A stretch of DNA of 5,959 bases, taken from NCBI GenBank assembly GCA_021784375.1, contig JAJXSV010000144.1, positions 1 to 5,959 of the forward strand, given 5' to 3'. The notes under the pieces were generated by a model. That model did no database searches. It saw only the letters and a list, made by a program, of their open reading frames with translations, and had not been told where the DNA came from. This DNA is from Actinomycetes bacterium. GTDB lineage: Bacteria > Actinomycetota > Actinomycetes > S36-B12 > UBA5976. The translations under genes were made by a program, and so were the position numbers. Of this stretch, positions 1 to 5,959 are shown in pieces. Within the stretch, counting starts at the first letter, position 1, and every line of letters begins with the position of its first letter.

Positions 1-1386
1 GTTGCTGCCGGCAATGTTTGTGCCCTGCAGCAGCTGCAGGTGGTAGTCCGCCTCCACATGCGCGCTGCGCACGAGGTCGATGCGGCGCGGGTCGATGACG
101 ATGAGCTTGGCGCCGCGACGCATGGCGCGCTTCATGCGTGAGCCGAACACCGGGTGCGCATCGGTGGGGTTGGAGCCGATGAGCAGCATGAGGTCCGACT
201 TGTCGACGCTCTTGAAGTCCTGGGTGCCCGCGGAGGTGCCGAAGGTCTTCGACAGTCCGTAGCCCGTGGGGGAGTGGCAGACGCGCGCGCAGGTGTCGAC
301 GTTGTTGTTGTGGAAGGCGGCGCGGATCATCTTCTGGACCGCGTACACCTCCTCGTTGGTACAGCGTGACGAGGTGATGCCGCCGATGGCCTTGACGCCG
401 TACCGCGCCTGCACCGCCTTGAGGCGGGCGGCCGCGTAGGCGATGGCCTCGTCCCAGGAGACGACGCGCCACTCGTCGTCGATGCTCTCGCGGACCATGG
501 GCGTGGTGATGCGGTCCTCGTGCATGGCGTAGCCCCAGGCGAAGCGGCCCTTCACGCAGGAGTGGCCCTCGTTGGCGCCGCCGGTCTTGCCGGGGACCAT
601 GCGCACGAGTTCGTCGCCCTTGAGCTCGGCCCGGAAGGAGCAGCCGACGCCGCAGTAGGCGCAGGTGGTGTCGACGAAGCGCGTGGGTGCGCCGATCTGC
701 AGGACCGCCTTCTCCTGGAGGGCGTCCGTGGGGCAGGCCTGCACGCAGGCGCCGCAGGACACGCACTCGCTGGAGAGGAAGAGCGAGCCGCCGGGGGACA
801 CGTGCGAGTCGAAACCGCGCTGTTCCATGGTGAGCGCGAAGGTGCCCTGGATGTCACCGCAGGCGCGCACACAACGACTGCAGAGGATGCACTTGGTGGC
901 GTCGAAGGAGAAGTAGGGGTTCGACTCGTCGGTGGGCAGCGACAGGTGGTTGCGGCCGTCGGCGCCGTAGCGCACCTCGTAGAGGCCGACGCTGCCGGCC
1001 AGGTCGTGCAGCTCGCACTCGCCGTCGGCGTGGTCCGAGAGGCAAGCGGCCGGGTGGTCGGAGAGGTACAGCTCCATGACGCCGCGGCGCAGCTTCTCCA
1101 CGCGCGGGGTCGCGGTGTGCACGTTCATGCCCGCCTCGGCGATGGTGGTGCACGAGGCCGGCGTGCCCTTGCGCCCGTCGATCTCGCACAGGCAGAGGCG
1201 ACAGGAGCCGAAGGCGTCGAGGCTGTCGGTGGCACACAGCTTGGGGATGTTGGTGCCCGCCTCAGCGGCGGCACGCATGACGGACGTGCCCGCCGGCACC
1301 GTCACCTCGCGGCCGTCGACGGTAAGCGTCACCTGGTCCGGGGAGACGACCGCGGGGGTGCCGAAGTCGAATTCCGCAATGCTCAT
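1..1386 (-). CDS. fdsA: NAD-dependent formate dehydrogenase, catalytic alpha subunit (FdsA-type), 3' end outside window
   Basis: This is the Mo/W-bis-PGD subunit that oxidises formate to CO2 (reversible in this family) and passes electrons through its Fe-S clusters to FdsB. The first 462 residues are visible, about half of a usual FdsA of roughly 900-960. Domains in order: NuoG-like [2Fe-2S] domain with C51, C62, C65 and C79; a His-Cys3 region around H111, C115 and C124, with Asp118 where a cysteine is expected; a two-cluster ferredoxin domain (C166/C169/C172/C176 and C208/C211/C214/C218); then the molybdopterin domain with its own [4Fe-4S] site (C242, C245, C249, C277) and Lys279. The metal ligand is Cys370 followed by His371 in ARVCHSPT. 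It is a TGC codon, so this is not a selenoprotein. GSNPTDAH at 404-411 and IDPRR at 431-435 match cofactor-binding stretches. The ATG at 1386 is preceded by GAGG (1396-1393) with 6-nt spacing. The gap to fdsB is 142 nt and highly structured. Confidence 0.95.
   Translation of the reverse strand, partial: MSIAEFDFGTPAVVSPDQVTLTVDGREVTVPAGTSVMRAAAEAGTNIPKLCATDSLDAFGSCRLCLCEIDGRKGTPASCTTIAEAGMNVHTATPRVEKLRRGVMELYLSDHPAACLSDHADGECELHDLAGSVGLYEVRYGADGRNHLSLPTDESNPYFSFDATKCILCSRCVRACGDIQGTFALTMEQRGFDSHVSPGGSLFLSSECVSCGACVQACPTDALQEKAVLQIGAPTRFVDTTCAYCGVGCSFRAELKGDELVRMVPGKTGGANEGHSCVKGRFAWGYAMHEDRITTPMVRESIDDEWRVVSWDEAIAYAAARLKAVQARYGVKAIGGITSSRCTNEEVYAVQKMIRAAFHNNNVDTCARVCHSPTGYGLSKTFGTSAGTQDFKSVDKSDLMLLIGSNPTDAHPVFGSRMKRAMRRGAKLIVIDPRRIDLVRSAHVEADYHLQLLQGTNIAGSN
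1030..1066 (-). repeat. 13-nt direct micro-repeat inside fdsA, 24-nt period
   Basis: Plus-strand positions 1030-1042 and 1054-1066 read gtggtcNgagagg with a single mismatch (c versus g at N). On the coding strand both copies encode Leu-Ser-Asp-His, at residues 108-111 and 116-119, exactly eight codons apart. The second copy replaces the part of the His-Cys3 motif that normally carries the middle cysteine (C-x2-C-x5-C). The repeat keeps the frame and the family spacing. Confidence 0.8.
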
Positions 1387-1406
1387 CAGGAACCTCGAAT
1401 CAGAGT

Positions 1407-1450
1407 GGATGTGCACTGCTCGACCGGATTGCGGTCGGCTCGTGCACAAC
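1407..1450 (-). repeat. Tandem structured repeat, copy 2 (nearer fdsA), two-tier stem-loop
   Basis: This copy lies 21 nt upstream of the fdsA ATG. Plus-strand 1410-1416 (tgtgcac) pairs with 1442-1448 (gtgcaca), a 7-bp outer stem. A 4x4 internal loop follows (1417-1420 and 1438-1441). Then comes a 6-bp inner stem, cgaccg (1421-1426) with cggtcg (1432-1437), closing a 5-nt loop, gattg (1427-1431). It is 33/44 identical without gaps to the copy at 1468-1511. Being inside the presumed fdsGBA transcript, it could act as an RNA structure or as a palindromic DNA site. I do not recognise it as a known family. Confidence 0.75.
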
Positions 1451-1467
1451 CAAGGTCGGCAGGGAAC

Positions 1468-1511
1468 GGATGTTCACGCCGCGCCCGGAATGCGGGCGAT
1501 TCGTGAACATC
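1468..1511 (-). repeat. Tandem structured repeat, copy 1 (nearer fdsB), two-tier stem-loop
   Basis: This copy begins 17 nt after the fdsB stop codon. Plus-strand 1470-1478 (atgttcacg) pairs perfectly with 1502-1510 (cgtgaacat), a 9-bp outer stem. A 3x3 internal loop follows, then a 6-bp inner stem, cgcccg (1482-1487) with cgggcg (1493-1498), and a 5-nt loop, gaatg. It shares its architecture with the copy at 1407-1450. Two differences between the copies occur as matched base-pair swaps, so pairing is kept. No T-run follows on the transcribed strand, so it does not look like a standard intrinsic terminator. Confidence 0.75.
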
Positions 1512-1528
1512 GACGGAAGGTAGGCCGG

Positions 1529-3027
<1,499 letters not shown>

Positions 3028-3031
<4 letters not shown>

Positions 3032-3477
3032 CGGAGGGCCTCCGTCACGATGTCGTCTGTGCAGTAGCCGTGCATGGTGCCGTCGATCTCGACGGTGGGG
3101 CCGAGCGCGCAGTTGCCGAAGCAGTACACGGCCTCGACGCTGAGGTTCTCGCTGTGCGAGCCCAGGGGATGGCCGGCGGCGGCGAAGGCGGCCTCGATCT
3201 CGCGGGCCCCGACGGACTGGCAGGCCTCGGAGCGGCAGACGCGCACCACGCGTCGGGCCGGGGGCGCCGTGCGCAGCTCGTGGTAGAAGGTGAGGACGCC
3301 GTGCACGTCGGCGCGGGACACGTTGCAGACCTGGGCCACCATGGGCACCGTCTCCGCGGGCACGTACCCGAAGCGGGCCTGGAGCGCCTGCAGCGCCACC
3401 AGCACCATGGTCTCGTCGGAGCGGTAGGGCTCGAGCACGGCGGCCGCGAGTCCCTCCGACCAGGCGTCGAATGTCAT
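3028..3477 (-). CDS. fdsG: NAD-dependent formate dehydrogenase, gamma subunit (FdsG, NuoE-like)
   Basis: This 149-residue protein is of the 24-kDa NuoE/HoxE family, with a thioredoxin-fold [2Fe-2S] domain. In FdsGBA complexes it docks on FdsB beside the FMN. The cluster ligands are C81 and C86 (C-x4-C in VCRSEACQS) and C119 and C123 (C-x3-C in YCFGNCALGP). The N-terminal half carries the helical segment usual in the family (ALQARFGYVP, then VHGVLTFYHE). The ATG at 3477 is chosen because AGGGAG lies 5 nt upstream (3488-3483) and the length suits the family. An in-frame TTG at 3537 would add 20 residues with no family support. It is the first gene of the fds block. Its TGA overlaps the fdsB GTG. 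Confidence 0.94.
3032..3044 (-). promoter_or_regulatory. Small hairpin covering the fdsB Shine-Dalgarno
   Basis: On the mRNA strand the last fdsG codons read CGGAG-GCC-CTCCG, a perfect 5-bp stem with a 3-nt loop ending directly before the fdsB GTG. The fdsB ribosome-binding site GGAGG occupies most of the 5' arm and the loop edge. Because it lies within the final codons of fdsG, a ribosome finishing fdsG would open it. This fits translational coupling of fdsG and fdsB, and is inferred from sequence only. Codon constraint (Glu-Ala-Leu-Arg) and high GC could give such a short stem by chance. Confidence 0.45.
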
Positions 3478-3532
3478 ACGCACTCCCTCTTCACGGTGGC
3501 ACCCGGGACAACCCCTCGCGGGCGTCCCCTCA

Positions 3533-3570
3533 CGCAACCGTCGCGATTCGCTGGTGGGGGTTGCGGTTGC
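3533..3570 (-). promoter_or_regulatory. Overlapping inverted repeats upstream of fdsG
   Basis: Plus-strand cgcaacc at 3533-3539 is complementary to ggttgcg at 3559-3565. The shifted gcaaccg at 3534-3540 is complementary to cggttgc at 3564-3570, because the right side is a direct repeat (ggttgcggttgc, 3559-3570). The second pairing shares position 3570 with the large hairpin at 3570-3603. The run ggggg (3556-3560) can also pair with ccccc (3570-3574), which the large hairpin uses as well. These alternatives are mutually exclusive, as in an attenuator or leader, but that role is only inferred. I found no convincing -35/-10 promoter in the 168-nt gap. Confidence 0.35.
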
Positions 3571-3603
3571 CCCCGGCGCGCTGCGTGAGCAGCGCGCCCG
3601 GGG
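3570..3603 (-). terminator. Strong GC-rich hairpin between fhs and fdsG (possible U-less terminator, attenuator or processing site)
   Basis: Plus-strand ggcgcgctgc (3575-3584) and gcagcgcgcc (3589-3598) form a perfect 10-bp stem with a 4-nt loop (3585-3588). Beyond one C/C mismatch (3574/3599), cccc (3570-3573) pairs with gggg (3600-3603). It lies 43 nt after the fhs stop in the direction of transcription. No T-run follows on the minus strand, so it is not a canonical intrinsic terminator. In high-GC bacteria such hairpins may still end, weaken or stabilise transcripts. It may separate fhs expression from the fds genes. Confidence 0.45.
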
Positions 3604-3645
3604 ACGACCACGTCCATTGCAGTGTTGCAGATCCGGTCAAATCGG

Positions 3646-5313
3646 TCAGAACAGACCGACGACCTTGCCGTCGATGAGGTCGATCTTCTCGGCCGACGGC
3701 AGTTTGGGCAGGCCCGGCATGGTCATGATGTCGCCGCAGACCATCACCACGAACTCCGCACCGGCCGAGAGGCGCACCTCGCGGATGTCGATGGAGTGGT
3801 TCGAGGGGGCGCCCCGCAGCTTGGCATCGGTGGAGAACGAGTACTGGGTCTTGGCCACGCACACCGGGAAGTGGCCGTAGCCGGCTGCCTGCAGGTCGGC
3901 GATCTGCTTGCGCACCTTGGAGTCCGCGGTGACCTCGCTGGCCCCGTAGATGCGGGTGGCGATCGAATTCACCTTGTCCCACAACGACATCTCATCGTCG
4001 TAGCAGAACTTCAGGTTGCTCGGGCGCTCGCACAACTCGACCACCTTGTTGGCCAGGGCGACGGTGCCCTTGCCGCCGTCGGACCAGTGGGTCGCCAGCA
4101 CCACCTCGGCGCCGAGGGCCGCCACGCGCTCGCGCAGCAGGTCCAACTCGGCCGGGGTGTCGCTGTTGAAGCGGTTGATGGAGACGACCGCGGGCACGCC
4201 GAACACGTTCTGGATGTTGTTCACGTGGCGCTCGAGGTTGACCAGGCCCTTGCCCAGCGCGTCGAGGTTCTCATCGGTGATGGTCGCCAGCTCTGCGCCA
4301 CCGTGGTACTTGAGCGCGCGCACGGTGGCGACGATGACCACGGCGGACGGGCGCAGTCCCGACTTGCGGCACTTGATGTCGATGAACTTCTCGGCACCGA
4401 GGTCCGCACCGAAGCCGGCCTCCGTCACCACGTAGTCCGCCAGCTTCAACGCCGACTGGGTGGCGATGACGCTGTTGCAGCCGTGGGCGATGTTCGCGAA
4501 GGGGCCGCCGTGCACGAAGGCCGGCGTGTGCTCCAGCGTCTGCACCAGGTTCGGCATGAGCGCGTCCTTGAGCAGGACGGTCATGGCGCCCTCGGCCTTG
4601 AGGTCCGAGGCGAGCACCGGCTTCAGGTCGCGTGTGTAGCCGACGACGATGCGGCCCATGCGGGCCTTGAGGTCGTCCAGCGAGGTGGCGAGGCAGAAGA
4701 TGGCCATGATCTCGGAGGCCACGACGATGTCGAAGCCACCCTCGCGCGGGTAGCCGTTGCCGGGGCCGCCGAGTGACAGCACGACGTCGCGCAGGGCGCG
4801 GTCGTTCATGTCGACGACACGCTTGAAGGCGATGCGGCGCACGTCGATGCCGAGCGCGTTGCCGTGGTGGATGTGGTTGTCGAGCAGCGCTGCCAACAGG
4901 TTGTGGGCGAGCGCGATGGCGCCGAAGTCGCCGGTGAAGTGGAGGTTGATGTCCTCCATCGGCACCACCTGGGCGTAGCCGCCGCCGGCGGCGCCACCCT
5001 TCATGCCGAACACCGGGCCCAGCGACGGCTCGCGCAGGCAGATCATGGCGTCCTTGCCGATCTCGCGCAGGCCGTCGCCGAGGCCGACGGTGGTGGTCGT
5101 CTTGCCCTCGCCCGCTGGGGTGGGGCTGATGGCGGTGACGAGGACGAGCTTGCCGTCCTCGCGATCCTTCAGGGAGTCCAGGTAACCAAGCGAGATCTTC
5201 GCCTTGTAATGCCCGAACGGCTCCACTGCGGAGTCCGGGATGCCCAGCGACTCACTGATCTTCTGGATCTGCGACATGGTCGCGGCTTGGGCAATCTCGA
5301 TATCTGAGGGCAC
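3646..5313 (-). CDS. fhs: Formate-tetrahydrofolate ligase (FTHFS)
   Basis: This cytoplasmic enzyme joins formate and tetrahydrofolate to 10-formyl-THF using ATP. The reaction is reversible and can yield ATP when formyl-THF is broken down. The protein is 555 residues, the normal bacterial length, and appears intact. The nucleotide loop PAGEGKT is at 66-72. Both family signatures are present: [11 protein letters not shown] at 103-113 and [12 protein letters not shown] at 328-339. [12 protein letters not shown] at 533-544 matches the conserved C-terminal region. The start is GTG at 5313-5311, preceded by AAAGG (5325-5321) 7 nt upstream. The in-frame ATG at codon 13 lacks a comparable site. It follows etfA by 31 nt, which suggests co-transcription, and lies 168 nt ahead of fdsG. 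Formate is the shared metabolite with the downstream FdsGBA. The TGA stop lies within a weak 5-bp hairpin (3643-3658). Confidence 0.97.
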   Translation of the reverse strand: MPSDIEIAQAATMSQIQKISESLGIPDSAVEPFGHYKAKISLGYLDSLKDREDGKLVLVTAISPTPAGEGKTTTTVGLGDGLREIGKDAMICLREPSLGPVFGMKGGAAGGGYAQVVPMEDINLHFTGDFGAIALAHNLLAALLDNHIHHGNALGIDVRRIAFKRVVDMNDRALRDVVLSLGGPGNGYPREGGFDIVVASEIMAIFCLATSLDDLKARMGRIVVGYTRDLKPVLASDLKAEGAMTVLLKDALMPNLVQTLEHTPAFVHGGPFANIAHGCNSVIATQSALKLADYVVTEAGFGADLGAEKFIDIKCRKSGLRPSAVVIVATVRALKYHGGAELATITDENLDALGKGLVNLERHVNNIQNVFGVPAVVSINRFNSDTPAELDLLRERVAALGAEVVLATHWSDGGKGTVALANKVVELCERPSNLKFCYDDEMSLWDKVNSIATRIYGASEVTADSKVRKQIADLQAAGYGHFPVCVAKTQYSFSTDAKLRGAPSNHSIDIREVRLSAGAEFVVMVCGDIMTMPGLPKLPSAEKIDLIDGKVVGLF

Positions 5314-5344
5314 GAACGTTCCTTTCGAATGCAGGGTGTGTCCG

Positions 5345-5959
5345 CTAGCGGGCGCGAATCGCGGCCGAGATGGCGGGGAGTACTTCGTGGAGGTCGCCGA
5401 TGATGGCGTAGTCGGCGTGCGTCATGAACGGCGCTTCCGGGTCGGTGTTGATCGCGAGGATGGTCTTGCTCTTCTTGCACCCCGCGATGTGCTGCGTCGC
5501 GCCGCTGATGCCACAGGCGATGTAGAGGTCGGGTGCCACCTTGGTGCCGGTCTGGCCCACCTGCTCGGAGTGCGGGCGCCAGCCGTTGCTGGTGACCACG
5601 CGCGAGCAGCCGAGGGCCGCGTGCAGGAGTCCGGCGAGGTCCTCGAGGGGCCCCCACAGCTCGGCCGCACCGACGCCACGACCACCGGAGACGATGACCT
5701 TGGCCTCGGCCAGGGAGACGCCGCCGGTCTGCCCCTGCACGCGATCGACGACCTTGACGGCGCCGTCCGCAGCAGTGAGCTCGGGCGTGAAGGACTCTGC
5801 GGTGCACGACGTCGGTGCCGCCTCCGCGGCGACCGTGAAGGCGGGAACCGAGGCGATGAGCACGTTGTTGAGGTGCACCTTGGCGACCTCCAGCATGTTG
5901 CCGCCCCAACGGGTGCGGGTCACCTGCGCGGGCTTGCCGAGCGCGATCATGCTGCCCCC
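5345..5959 (-). CDS. etfA: Electron-transfer flavoprotein alpha subunit, C-terminal part (5' end outside window)
   Basis: The visible 204 residues are the C-terminal two thirds of EtfA (usually about 310-330), so roughly 110 or more N-terminal residues lie beyond the right edge. EtfA with EtfB carries electrons between flavin dehydrogenases and a quinone reductase, or takes part in flavin-based bifurcation in some anaerobes. Counting from the window edge, the end of domain I shows TRTRWGGNM at 14-22. The FAD domain shows SGGRGVG at 91-97, [10 protein letters not shown] at 129-138, [16 protein letters not shown] at 142-157 and [10 protein letters not shown] at 169-178. The reading frame stays open to the window edge with Gly-Gly-Ser before the first visible Met (5950), so that Met is internal. 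The stop is TAG at 5347-5345. EtfB and the partner dehydrogenase are not visible, so the electron donor and any bifurcating role are unknown. Confidence 0.93.
   Translation of the reverse strand, partial: GGSMIALGKPAQVTRTRWGGNMLEVAKVHLNNVLIASVPAFTVAAEAAPTSCTAESFTPELTAADGAVKVVDRVQGQTGGVSLAEAKVIVSGGRGVGAAELWGPLEDLAGLLHAALGCSRVVTSNGWRPHSEQVGQTGTKVAPDLYIACGISGATQHIAGCKKSKTILAINTDPEAPFMTHADYAIIGDLHEVLPAISAAIRAR

Noticed and set aside
520..1506. Long plus-strand open frame opposite fdsA
   Set aside because: Its low-complexity Ala/Gly/Val/His-rich translation is typical of the strand opposite a high-GC gene, and it covers well-supported fdsA motifs. It also runs through the structured gap without any domain.
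1468..1528. Enterobacterial REP element, because of GGCGTGAAC and a nearby CCGGCCTAC on the minus strand
   Set aside because: The rest of the REP consensus and its stem are not present; the short matches are likely chance. A different REP-like family remains possible.
1387..1528. Internal promoter for fdsA
   Set aside because: I found no convincing -35/-10 pair at proper spacing on the minus strand; TTGGTT near 1455 has no matching -10.
3478..3537. 20-residue N-terminal extension of FdsG from a TTG start, containing CPGCH
   Set aside because: The TTG lies inside repeat structures, the extension has no family support, and the ATG at 3477 has a good Shine-Dalgarno at correct spacing.
3622..4776. 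384-codon plus-strand open frame opposite fhs
   Set aside because: It is an antisense shadow; the FTHFS frame on the minus strand is complete with both family signatures.
5314..5321. gaacgttc palindrome next to the fhs start as an operator
   Set aside because: It is an 8-bp palindrome between the Shine-Dalgarno and the start codon, too short and isolated to call a regulatory site.

Overview
The window is a single block of genes, all on the minus strand, from a high-GC genome. In transcription order it holds the 3' part of etfA (electron-transfer flavoprotein alpha), fhs (formate-tetrahydrofolate ligase), and fdsG, fdsB and fdsA, the subunits of a soluble NAD-dependent molybdenum/tungsten formate dehydrogenase. 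fdsA runs off the left edge and etfA off the right edge. The GC-rich codons, GTG starts and tight spacing would fit an Actinomycetota-like or other high-GC bacterium. The sequence alone does not settle the lineage.

Layout from right to left: etfA (5959-5345, partial), a 31-nt gap, fhs (5313-3646), a 168-nt gap with strong GC-rich hairpins, fdsG (3477-3028), fdsB (3031-1529, GTGA overlap with fdsG), a 142-nt gap filled by two tandem, structurally equivalent stem-loops, then fdsA (1386-1, partial). I see no RNA genes, insertion sequences, CRISPR arrays or phage genes, and no gap longer than 168 nt.

Function: FTHFS interconverts formate and 10-formyl-tetrahydrofolate with ATP/ADP, and FdsGBA interconverts formate and CO2 with NAD+/NADH. 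Together they link the folate C1 pool to CO2. They could run oxidatively (disposal of methyl or methylene groups, with the flavoprotein taking electrons from a dehydrogenase) or reductively (CO2 to formyl-THF, as in the methyl branch of the Wood-Ljungdahl or reductive glycine pathways). The window cannot decide the direction.

Most interesting points: (1) the fdsB-fdsA gap holds two tandem 44-nt units, 33/44 identical, each able to fold into a two-tier hairpin, with two base pairs changed on both sides between copies; (2) FdsA lacks one cysteine of the expected His-Cys3 [4Fe-4S] site (Asp118), and the change lies inside a 13-nt near-perfect micro-duplication; (3) a small hairpin covers the fdsB Shine-Dalgarno; (4) competing hairpins lie between fhs and fdsG.
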